From Spongilla lacustris (taxonomy: Eukaryota; Porifera; Demospongiae; Spongillida; Spongillidae), in NCBI GenBank assembly GCA_949361645.1, contig OX442416.1, positions 10,483,869 through 10,547,868 of the forward strand: 64,000 bases of DNA, read 5' to 3'. Shown piece by piece: positions 52,301-58,250 of the stretch; the stretch's first letter is position 1; every line of letters begins with the position of its first letter. A program made the position numbers and the translations under genes. The notes beneath the pieces were generated by a model. That model was given only the letters and a program-made list of their open reading frames with translations, did not search any database and was not told the origin of the DNA.

Positions 52301-52594
52301 ACATGTATATACTGATGAGCATGCACATGTAAGAAATAATTGTATGTATGTTGTGCTGTTCATTTTTGCAAACAGATTCAAATAGCTAAATACAATTTCA
52401 ACCATTTTGTGGCATTCAAAGTAACACTGTACATGTATATACATGTATGTAACTGATTCATCCACTAGGATGGTAAAAGTCCATTGAGGGGAGCTAGTTT
52501 TAATGGACATCTTGATGTAGTAAAGAAGCTCATTGAAGCTGGAGCCAATGTCAATCAGGCTGATAAGGTTGGTGTGGCATCAGTGTTCAGTTGA
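33740..52594 (+). CDS. 2A-Death-ankyrin protein gene (multi-exon model)
   Basis: Model: 33740-33937, 33999-34146 (2A), 34253-34528 (Death), 37287-37343, 37870-37926, 38445-38501 (linker x3), 40490-41319 (large domain), 41650-41751, then ankyrin exons 42253-42330, 50227-50325, 50872-50973, 51901-51999, 52469-52594. Phases agree throughout (0,1,1,1,1,1,0,0...), 2229 nt, 743 codons with stop. Death domains assemble apoptosis or immune signalling complexes and ankyrin repeats bind partners. The DVEMNPGP motif predicts ribosome skipping upstream of the Death domain. The start is uncertain: ATG 33740 (two-exon leader), or ATG 34077 inside the 2A exon. The last exon is taken as terminal because reading on from it gives VGVASVFS then TGA; a further downstream exon is possible. 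The 7.9-kb intron 42331-50226 is full of transposons. No transcript evidence is available. Confidence 0.68.
33999..34146 (+). CDS. 2A-motif exon: ...LLILSGDVEMNPGP|L
   Basis: Positions 34077-34145 read MSIMSVRQLLILSGDVEM then NPGPL. DxExNPGP is the invariant core of 2A recoding peptides, where the ribosome skips the Gly-Pro bond and releases the upstream chain. The preceding hydrophobic run (FLPVLLVMSIMSVRQLLIL) fits both the 2A helix and a signal-like sequence. Similar N-terminal 2A sequences were reported on NLR immune proteins of sea urchin and described as dual-targeting signals (from memory). The exon ends in phase 1 at GTCAGC (34147), or at GTATTG (34162), which adds five residues in the same phase. 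Confidence 0.82.
34253..34528 (+). CDS. Death-domain exon
   Basis: Acceptor TTTCGCTTCAG, phase 1-1. About 90 residues: TLKNVLNALKDVVEWKSLGV, then QLDISAPKIDEIDVNN, AECRYALVKFWLE and SWKKLIDALKAIGNSVLAEEI. The W-K-x-L-G-xx-L-x-I helix 2-3 signature and the final SWxxLxxALxxxGxxxLAxxI are typical Death domain features. It ends CPMCQ before GTCAGC. In animals these domains pair with other Death domains in receptor or NLR-type complexes. Confidence 0.87.
34529..36969. other. Intron after the Death exon, unique sequence
   Basis: No exon with matching phase and domain was recognised. It contains a decayed duplicate of the gene's 5' flank (35777-35855) and poly-C stretches at 35998-36021. Repeats of CTATGAATATACCATGTA occur at 34725-34830. 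Confidence 0.5.
37287..37343 (+). CDS. Linker exon, copy 1
   Basis: Phase 1-1, 19 codons: ADKESPQQVVEQQHPVSSK. The acceptor is CAGCAG (NAGNAG), so a 3-nt shorter form is possible. Donor GTGATT. A polar Gln-rich linker, no known domain. Confidence 0.65.
37870..37926 (+). CDS. Linker exon, copy 2 (identical to copy 1)
   Basis: Same sequence and splice sites as copy 1, 583 bp downstream. Use of one, two or three copies would all keep the frame. Confidence 0.62.
38445..38501 (+). CDS. Linker exon, copy 3 (diverged)
   Basis: ADKELPQQVVEQQHPVSSN, again CAGCAG acceptor, donor GTAACA. Ser to Leu and final Lys to Asn relative to copies 1-2; the reading frame is preserved, which suggests the exon is coding. 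Confidence 0.65.
38502..40489. other. Intron, ~2 kb
   Basis: Holds imperfect repeats of CCTACTGTACCAATGTATCC...GATCATGTAGCC on one strand (38985-39115) and the inverse (39225-39290), so that 38.98-39.3 kb is an inverted repeat. A poly-C/GGATCTGCCCCTGCG remnant at about 39789-39838 resembles the end of the CAGGGGCGGATC-type transposons. No exon recognised. Confidence 0.55.
40490..41319 (+). CDS. Large exon: conserved-looking Cys-start domain of ~277 residues
   Basis: Acceptor AACTTTCAG, phase 1 in, phase 0 out (donor GTAAGC). Begins EKRHIMDNCGCGRCDLKGL, continues with a helical, charged region (NEKDILLLKVKADADAINKK), DYFTWFNSSVLK, SYTDEVHKYCKRNIFECPPP, and ends with alternating hydrophobic strands (CVELVYSVPLCIYSVLFPL). 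The CGCGRC start suggests metal binding. I recall a similar unnamed region in sponge Death/ankyrin proteins, but I cannot verify it and give no function. The single long intact frame in an AT-rich context argues that it is coding. Confidence 0.78.
41320..41649. other. Intron, 330 bp
   Basis: No distinct feature. Confidence 0.6.
41650..41751 (+). CDS. Acidic linker exon (34 codons)
   Basis: Acceptor TGTTACAG, then SSELDKEVLHPTAADETAAG and RQLPMDVDMTAQNK, phase 0-0, donor GTTAGG. It fits between the large domain and the ankyrin exons. No domain. Confidence 0.55.
42253..42330 (+). CDS. Shortened ankyrin exon (26 codons)
   Basis: DNTTPLYVASREDHHAGVDVNTARSD between acceptor TACCTGCAG and donor GTAAGC, phase 0-0. 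Compared with its paralogue at 50872-50973 it lacks 24 nt (8 codons) of the second helix (DIVQSLLG region), so it cannot form a normal ankyrin unit. Confidence 0.6.
42331..42939. other. Intron portion before the foldback element
   Basis: AT-rich with ACATGTA motifs; no exon recognised. Confidence 0.5.
42940..43882. mobile_element. Foldback element with ~300-bp inverted arms, interrupted
   Basis: Left arm from ATAATGTTATAAAAATTGC and right arm ending GTAACATTAT are inverted copies: CATTATAACTTCCGAACGGT, CAGTATTGCAACGTTCGATA, TCAATTTCGGTTTG and TATCCGTTACGGAGATAC each recur inverted. The centre is near 43600. The left arm keeps ~80 bp that the right has lost. A second transposon sits at 43112-43396. 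Confidence 0.8.
43112..43396. mobile_element. 285-bp transposon with CAGGGCCGGTGAGAG ends, nested
   Basis: Left CAGGGCCGGTGAGAG and right CTCTCACCGGCCCTG are perfect inverse termini. Flanks CACCCGGT and CACCGGGT look like an 8-bp duplication with one change (hAT-like). The interior is poly-C rich and non-coding. Confidence 0.78.
44006..44821 (-). pseudogene. Retrotransposon C-terminal region: CCHC finger and endonuclease
   Basis: 271-residue open stretch. Landmarks: WLSTAPSPGINLQLEPSEFQ, AIQWWLGVSI, CPHCPAHSLDPLGHHALTCK (CX2CX9HX4C), RHNRLRD, RPADVLAANW, PAAFDFTVTSPL, then a C-terminal WGTEAKWALSQLA and VRANVRALLSR block. The frame is open here but disconnected from the RT upstream by a frameshift near 44.8 kb. 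Confidence 0.85.
44822..46080 (-). pseudogene. Retrotransposon reverse transcriptase region (frameshifted)
   Basis: Three overlapping frames give the RT: ALVKSEEDLPLDIRPIAVGE (46.0 kb), KIDMRNAYNLVSRQALLYEC (45.7 kb), GVQQGDPLSPMFF (45.55 kb), then V-stop-WYQDDGVVAG (about 45480), and thumb segments ILGAPIGDAIFCAKVV, LARSTPPSLIAKGLEYFDND and AWKQAQLSLSRGGLG. The catalytic box is YQDD where the other copy has YIDD. Frameshifts lie near 45.75, 45.55 and 44.8 kb. Confidence 0.85.
46122..47760 (-). pseudogene. Retrotransposon finger/basic region, duplicated in tandem (~0.82 kb units)
   Basis: 46122-46933 and 46934-47760 are near-identical. Each encodes CPELVxPTMWRHH, CPDCQVLVANSHSLSHRTKC (a Cys/Cys/His/Cys finger), RRGRHHKPISIEYLCGLWLK and ASSWTAILPKD-type segments ending TTACGPS. 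The junction keeps the frame (CGPSEGCPELV), so the first copy flows into the second. The 3' unit carries a 14-bp deletion near 46.68 kb. Confidence 0.88.
47761..48637 (-). pseudogene. Retrotransposon N-terminal region: zinc fingers and Ser/Pro linker
   Basis: Starts MARGKRVSRGLPHSSIPQ at 48637. Contains CLLIPGCSSSLGTKDAFKKH (C2H2-like finger), CVGCKLVLVTIKRTRCTSC (CxxC...CxxC), then after a frameshift at about 48235 a Ser/Pro-rich stretch and QCAVEGCPEL. N-terminal fingers in RLE elements bind the DNA target (family knowledge). Confidence 0.78.
48661..48790. other. Probable 5' UTR of the retrotransposon
   Basis: Between the start codon at 48637 (minus strand) and the double palindrome. No coding; the retrotransposon's 5' end is likely inside. 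Confidence 0.4.
48791..49589. mobile_element. Double-palindrome (foldback) element
   Basis: Begins AATGTCTATTGTCCTGAATG at 48791; the inverse (CATTCAGGACAATAGACATT) occurs both at 49218-49237 and at 49570-49589. Each half folds into a hairpin with loop sequence GACCGATCCGCATGC and arms containing AACGACCCGTGCTAGCGGAC and CCATTACGCT. The second half (49236-49589) is nearly perfect, the first more decayed. No coding capacity. Flanks are AT/TAAT-rich. Confidence 0.9.
49590..50226. other. AT-rich intron remainder
   Basis: Very AT-rich, TTAATTAATATTGATAAA type sequence, ending in the acceptor TCCATTAG of the next ankyrin exon. Confidence 0.6.
50227..50325 (+). CDS. Ankyrin-repeat exon (33 codons)
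   Basis: DGHTPLWTAIFNGHLDVVKK and LIEAGAIVNQANK: full ankyrin consensus, phase 0-0, acceptor TTAG, donor GTTGGT. First standard ankyrin unit after the transposon-filled intron. Confidence 0.78.
50872..50973 (+). CDS. Ankyrin-repeat exon (34 codons)
   Basis: DNTTPLYVASQEGHHDIVQS and LLGAGADVNIASSD, acceptor TTACCAG, donor GTAATC, phase 0-0. Intact counterpart of the shortened exon at 42253-42330. Confidence 0.76.
51253..51343 (+). pseudogene. Ankyrin-repeat exon relic
   Basis: NGYLDVI, then TAG, then KLIETRANVDQANK. The stop means it must be skipped. Paralogous to the relic at 24115-24210, including the intron before it. Confidence 0.72.
51901..51999 (+). CDS. Ankyrin-repeat exon (33 codons)
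   Basis: DGRSPLEKASMNGHLEVVKK and LIEAGANINQANK, acceptor TATTTTTTAG, donor GTTGGT, phase 0-0. Unspliced it would end VGMVSVLN then TGA. Confidence 0.78.
52469..52594 (+). CDS. Ankyrin-repeat exon, proposed 3'-terminal
   Basis: DGKSPLRGASFNGHLDVVKK and LIEAGANVNQADK (to 52567), then VGVASVFS and TGA at 52592. No further ankyrin exon was found downstream to 64 kb, so read-through to this stop is the simplest end of the gene. GTTGGT at 52568 could still act as a weak donor. Confidence 0.68.
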   Translation, partial: DGKSPLRGASFNGHLDVVKKLIEAGANVNQADKVGVASVFS

Positions 52595-52679
52595 TGGTTT
52601 ACATGTATTGCATACAATGACTAGCACACTACATGTATGTCTATTGTACTGTCTTGTGGTGCAACACCTCATTTGAAAT

Positions 52680-53260
52680 ACGTTGTATAGAAGGATCAAT
52701 ACCTACATCCAAACATACCTTTTCCATCAGTTGGGTAGTAATATTTCATACGTAGTTCATTGTGTTGAACAAACATAAAGCCACCTCAGGGGCAGCTTAG
52801 TACATATTGAATGGTGAAATGTTGGCACAGGTACACAAGGATGGAAAGTCAGGAGGGTAACCTTACCGTAATCAAGGGCATCTATGAAAGCACCTTTGTG
52901 GAAGGCAAAGCCATGTTCTACTATTAGTCATGAGGACAACCAACTTGAGGCCCACTCCTGGTGATGCTTCAATAAGTCACTGCATATCATTGGGACTATT
53001 GGGACAAAGGAATTTTTGTTTTTTGTTATTGTGTACAAGCTATTTCGCCAAGATTTGGTGAGCTCTGGTATCACACTTACAAGTATGGGATTGTAGCAGT
53101 AAGATCTACTAATAGACATTACTGTTAGGAGAATGCCTAAACCACCATGGTGAATAGGCAATGACAGAAAGTCCCTCAAGTGGTTACTGAAAACATATGG
53201 AATTATTAGGGCAAAGTAAGGCGTATTGGCAGGTAGATTGTTCAAAATGGGAGGTGTTCA
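52680..53260 (-). pseudogene. Relic of the YADDASA-type retrotransposon
   Basis: Minus strand: RDFLSLPIHHGGLGI (about 53170), then EHGFAFHKGAFIDALDYG (about 52900) and, after frame changes, YVLSCPEVALCLFNT (about 52780). HxxLSC...RHNE-type spacing and the LPxxHGGLGI block belong to the same family as the 19826-20000 fragment (judged from memory of that family). Confidence 0.6.
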
Positions 53261-53589
53261 ATATCAATATAGATCTTGCTAGGATGCCCATTTATTAATA
53301 AGACCATGAGTGAGGCTTGCATATGCTGTATGGGGTATTATCATTTCAGCAGATAATTTCTAAAGGTAATATGTTTCTTGTTCTATTGTGTTGTTATTAT
53401 TTTCCAAATGAAGCACACATTTACATTACAGCATAATAATAGCTCAGGTAGCTGGCCATGCCTGAGCAATCTTTCACATTAAGGTCTTAGTCTCCTGCTT
53501 GTCCATACATGTCTTCACACCCTTACATATACAAATGTACACACCCCACGCCAGTGCATACCACCAGGATGTGTGTCCCTTGTACACTG

Positions 53590-54245
53590 GTGGCTTTTCT
53601 GAGGCAACTTGAAGGTAGAAGTACACATGGCGATGATGTTTCTTAAACGGATCGCAACAATACCTGCTTACATTCTTCGCCATGACAACACTCCTGGACA
53701 CCAAGAAAAAAAAACACAGGTGTGCAAAATAGTAAAAACAATCTGCTGAGTCATTGTGGTTGATTAAACCACAAGGGGCATGAGCTTGGATAGCTACAGT
53801 GAAACAGTTATGTAACCCACTTGGAATGTATGTAAACAAAACTTAATTTTGATGAGAAAAAGATGGCATTCTCGATAAAACCTTGCACGGTTCTCAAGGG
53901 TTATCAATACACAGACTTTTTTATTTCAGTAAAAGATTTACATTGATAGGTCCTTGAAATATCTTTTGTGTTTGAAGTCTAACCCTTTAACCACCACCAA
54001 ACATGCGTATCAAAACTAATAGTGGACAAAATGGCCTTCAATTTGATGCCAACAATATCTAAATGTATGTCAACCACATAATGAATACATGTAGGCGTGA
54101 GCACCCTGGTCCAAACCCTTAAGGTCCACAGCTGCACATATTTGTGCTGCCTGCTTCTCACAACATGCCCAATTGACTGATTGGCAGAGAATAGGGGCCC
54201 AGGGTGACAACCCTCCTCCCCCTCATCCTTGACATGCTGACTCAG
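53590..54245. repeat. Dispersed repeat R, copy 1
   Basis: Shares GAGGCAAC...GTAGAAGTAC, GATGTTTCTTAAA, CCATGACAACACTC, GGTTATGTAACCCACTTG and a CTAATAGTGGAC...GCCAACAATA stretch with 55340-57700 and 61115-61985. No coding. Function unknown, probably an old transposon. Confidence 0.8.
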
Positions 54246-54714
54246 GGAAGCTCCTGTCAGTGACACAGGTAACCAGCTGGGAATCCCTGTGACCAAGCCA
54301 TGCATGTCATGTTTTGTCATGTGGGGGGAGACTTGGGGAGACAGGCACCACATGGTGAGTACAAATTAAATTATTCTTGGTGATGGCATCCGTCACACAT
54401 CATCCTTCTTCTGTTGCAGCAAACTGTCTTGCTGCATGAGACAACGCATCTGCAATCTTGTTGTGATTCCCAGCTCTGTAAACAACCGCGTATTGTTGGT
54501 AACGGTACAAATGGACCACGCTTGGGTCCCCGAATTAGAAGGTCAAGCCCTGTAGGAAGTACATGTACATGTACATGTATGGGATTAGCTGGAAGTCATT
54601 GGCTGTAAAAGTTGGAGAATGATCTTTTTTTTTTTTTAAAACGAATTAGAAATTTGGCTACATGTACATGTACAGGAATATGCATTTCATCCATTTAGGA
54701 TGGTTGGAGTGCAA
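54246..54714. other. Unassigned, non-coding
   Basis: No recognised feature apart from a TACATG run at 54560-54578. Confidence 0.5.
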
Positions 54715-54975
54715 CATATATACACCCCAGTGCACACCCTTACATGTACACACTCCACACCAGTGCACACCCTTACATGTACACACCCCACACCAGTGCA
54801 CACCCTTTACATGTACATACCCCACACCAGTGCACACCCTTACATGTACACACTCCACACCAGTGCACACCCTTACATGTACATGTACACACCCCACACC
54901 AGTGCACACCCTTACATGTACACACACCACACCAGTTCACACCTTACATGTACACACTTTTACGTGTACACACCC
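54715..54975. repeat. Minisatellite: CACACCAGTGCACACCCTTA + CATGTACACACCC
   Basis: About eight copies with a unit of ~33 bp. It lies head to head with the 24-bp array that follows. Confidence 0.9.
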
Positions 54976-54989
54976 CCACCAGACTTGTG

Positions 54990-55255
54990 AGTTGTGCACT
55001 AGTGGGGTGTATCCGTTGTACAGTAATGAGTGTGTCCCTTGCACACTTGTGGGGTGTGTCCCTTGTACACTTGTGGGGGTGTGTCCCTTGTACACTTGTA
55101 AGGTGTGTCCCTTGTACACTTGTGGGGTGTGTCCCTTGTACACTTGTGGGATGTGTCCCTTGTACACTTGTAAGGTGTGTCCCTTGTGCACTAGTGGGGT
55201 GTGTCCCTTGTACACTTGTAAGGTGTGTCCCTTGTACACTGGTGAGGTATGTCCC
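54990..55255. repeat. 24-bp minisatellite: GTGTGTCCCTTGTACACTTG type
   Basis: About ten copies of TACACTTGTGGGGTGTGTCCCTTG. Same unit as 25197-25332 and 63010-63195. Confidence 0.92.
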
Positions 55256-55339
55256 AAAAACAGAACTTTCAGATCTGCATGTGCAAAGTGAAGGCTTTGT
55301 TTTGCGTGAACTGTAAAAGCACCTCAAAAGCAATGTTCT

Positions 55340-55505
55340 CAACATGTGCTGTGCCTATTACTAGTAACTCAACGCCTGAAACAAGTTAAGTCTACACTTT
55401 CCACAGGCAGTCTGAATGTTTTGTTGTGAGCTTTTATGAGGCAACCTAAAAGGTAGAAGTACTGTACACGTGGCAGTGATGTTTCTTAAAAACGAATCAC
55501 AATGG
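55340..55505. repeat. Dispersed repeat R, copy 2, left part
   Basis: ACTCAACGCC...GGCAGTCTGAATGTTTTG...GATGTTTCTTAAAAACG; it resumes at 57418 after a 1.9-kb insertion. Confidence 0.8.
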
Positions 55506-55659
55506 ATCACTCTTTGGACGTCAATTCTGCAATACGGATGACTTCGTTAACTGTCAGCTATGTTTTTAATTATGGCTACCGTAGCTTATTACTGAGCAGT
55601 CGCCGAAAATTCGCCGTTCTTGAAGAACCACACGGTTAGCTTACTTTAAAGATATTACT

Positions 55660-55950
55660 ATGATAAAAAAGTGTTTTGCGATGTTTGTTTTGATATTTGG
55701 TGTTTGCAAAACAATGGTTGCTCAGCCAAGTGGGCAGGGATTTGAAGCCGTACGTCGTGTATACTATGAAACAGACGACGAAAACACGATGTTTTTGTCC
55801 CTTGGTGTTATTTCTAAGGTCCAGGTTTTTAAAAAAGCTTTTCAATCCCCTATTGTAGGAGAACAAGCGGGTGCTTATTCAAAGCCGCTAGTGACGCCAT
55901 TACACGTACAGCTAGCTGCAGCTGCTAGTTACCGCTTACCTTTCAATTAA
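55660..55950 (+). CDS. Small secreted-type protein encoded in the TTAA transposon
   Basis: 96 residues. Starts MIKKCFAMFVLIFGVCKTMV, a plausible signal peptide with cleavage near MVAQ, then GFEAVRRVYYETDDENTMFL, SLGVISKVQVF and a Gly/Ala-rich end, RLPFN. Copy 1 at 33091 aligns with the same sequence but carries stops and amino-acid changes (E to K, D to H), so selection on the protein is not shown. Not recognised. It may be a captured host fragment or chance frame. Confidence 0.4.
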   Translation: MIKKCFAMFVLIFGVCKTMVAQPSGQGFEAVRRVYYETDDENTMFLSLGVISKVQVFKKAFQSPIVGEQAGAYSKPLVTPLHVQLAAAASYRLPFN

Positions 55951-56030
55951 AAACCAACACTCCAGTCGTAGTTCTATGGCCCGAGCGCTTTTTGGTGCAC
56001 ATAGTGCGTAACCATGCGACACAGTGAGTC

Positions 56031-57329
56031 CAGGGGCGGATCTAGGATTTGGGAGCGAGGGGGGGAAAGTTGTAGCGGTAAGGGACACGCCCACCACAGC
56101 AAGGGGGTATGGGGGAGCGCTGTAAGCTCCCCCATCGGGGTCTGGGGTGAAGCCCTAACCGCTTTGCAACTTTCGCACTTTTTAAGTCACAAAACAATAT
56201 AGCATCATTGCGTAGTAACACAAGAATTACTGGCTTCTGCTATTTTAACCGGTCCTATCTACATATGCTGCATTGCATGTAATTATACTATACTGCATAT
56301 AAACGCCGTACTATATCACCGATACAGTATATAGGATAAATGCTTTACATTGTAATTTGTATGCATTAATGCATTAATGCGAGTGATGCTAGGCGTTCTT
56401 CTCCCATTCTATTTCTCAACGACGTTTTGAGCCTCCGAAGAACAGAAAAAATCGTTCCGCTTCTGAACTTGTAACTGGAAATATACATGTACACCCAATA
56501 CTTCAAAGAACTTGAATGTTTGGGAAAATGTCGGGGTCTGCATGTGTGTAGCAATTAACTAAGGTTTCAGGTGGACTAGATGTTTCCATTTTTCTCCTTC
56601 AATAAAGAACCCAGTGATCCTGTTCTGAGGGCAGGGAGGAATATGATGGAAGATCATTTTCGTAAATTGCAAACAGTTTATAATCCAGTGCACATTTGAC
56701 TAAGCTATCTGGGGGCAGCAAGGACAGTATTGCTGTATATATAGGAATATCACGAGAGTTCGACAACTATAAAAATAATGCAATGACAAGAATTCGATGT
56801 GGGCTACACGTTATATTAACTTACATGTACCTATAGTCTGCTTGTGTATACACCTTGGAAATTCCACTTTCGAAACTCTATTAGTATACTATAAGCATGC
56901 AGATTAATACTTCATCACTGCATGTATTTATACTCACCGTTAAAACAGAGAGAAGTTGCTAGGATGACTGAAAAGTAATCCGACAACAGCAAAGCACACT
57001 GAACTGAGACGTATAAAATAATGCCTCAGTTTACACAGAAGTATAGAGCTTTTGAGAAAGGGTCTTTGTCTGGCGCTAAAATATGACGTCGATAACAAAA
57101 GGGATAATAAAGCCTTTATCAAAGGATATAGAACCGGCTAGCGCCTAACGGATACCACGATCCATTGCATAAGTAATCAACACATACGCGAATTGATTTT
57201 GTAATGGAGTCTATACGATGTATAATGAATGAATATTGTTATGGACGGTCTAGCGGGGGGGGGGGGGGGGGGGGGGGGGGAATTCTGTAGTCCCCCCCCC
57301 CCCCCCTGCCCCCCCCGGATCCGCCTCTG
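56031..57329. mobile_element. DNA transposon with CAGGGGCGGATC ends, nested
   Basis: Left CAGGGGCGGATCTAGG, right inverse of CAGAGGCGGATCC. Flanks GAGTC and CAGTC fit a 5-bp duplication with one change. Interior segment 56096-56170 is an inverted match to the 32312-32993 element; poly-G/poly-C runs at 57256-57310. No transposase recognised. Confidence 0.8.
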
Positions 57330-57417
57330 CAGTCAGATTGGTTTTCTAATACGTGTGCACATAAATGTGCACTTGACGGTGAACGCGGGGTGCAATTACT
57401 TGGTGGTCAAAGAGTTA

Positions 57418-57700
57418 AACGAATCACAATGGTACGAGCTTATATTCGTCACCATGACAACACTCTTGGAAGCCAAGAAAAAATGAACCACTTCTGTGCA
57501 AATTAGTAAACACAATCTGTTAAAACATGGGGCTGGAGCTTGGATAGCTGTGATGAAACGGTTATGTACCCCACTTGAATAGTATGTAAATGATCTGAAG
57601 ATGGCATTCTCAGATGAAACCCTGCATGGTTCACAGGGAAGTCTAAAGATACCTCTATATTACAAAATGTGCTTTTTTTTCTAATTTTGTAACTTGACAT
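57418..57700. repeat. Dispersed repeat R, copy 2, right part
   Basis: CACCATGACAACACTCTTGG, GGAGCTTGGATAGCTGTGAT and GGTTATGTACCCCACTTG match copies 1 and 3. Confidence 0.82.
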
Positions 57701-58250
57701 ACATGTAATTTTAATACTGTGATGTATCTCAGCTATGATGTTTAATAATTGAGATGTGATGTAACTGTGTAAATGGAAGGAAAACTAGGATTCAATGTCT
57801 TGCATGGTGCCATGCACACGTGTAAATTTTAAATGTGTATGTTAATGAGCAGCTTGATGCATTTACATGTCAAAAGTACATACATGTGTGACTGTCTGGT
57901 TTACATGTATTGTGTACATTGACTAGCTCACTATGTAAATAATGTGCACCTCTATGTGTGCATAGTACAAGACATGCATGATACTGTCATCAAAATTTTT
58001 AGCAGTTGTACATGTGTACTGACATGCATTTTGATAAGCAACCAGAATAAGGATTTGGTTCCTTACTATGAAGGCTGGTCTTACATACCTATTAGGGAAA
58101 TACATAAATAAGTAGAACAGTTGAAACACAAAAGATATATATATATATACAATAAGTTAATTAATTTGATCAATAGAAGGCTGTGAGTTTGCGTGTAATA
58201 CCTTATACTGATGGAGTGGTATGAACATGCATGGTGGTACTACTACCCAG
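57701..58250. other. Non-coding flank of the retrotransposon
   Basis: Mostly unassigned. The last 70 bp (CAATACCTTATAC-type, GAAGTGGTATGAACRTGCAT) match 61935-61985 in repeat R copy 3, so the retrotransposon inserted into repeat R. 57735-57760 resembles 30715-30750. Confidence 0.55.

Larger units (their letters stand above)
55506..57417. mobile_element. TTAA-type DNA transposon, copy 2, inserted in repeat R
   Basis: Left ATCACTCTTTGGACGTC, right GGTGGTCAAAGAGTTAA; interior matches copy 1 (32264-33491). The flanks are a 15-bp exact direct repeat AACGAATCACAATGG (55491-55505 and 57418-57432), longer than a TTAA duplication. A further transposon is nested at 56031-57329. Confidence 0.78.

Noticed and set aside
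52928..53245. A host gene on the minus strand after the ankyrin exons
   Set aside because: The LPIHHGGLGI block and the downstream HKGAFIDAL / LSC segments fit a decayed retrotransposon.
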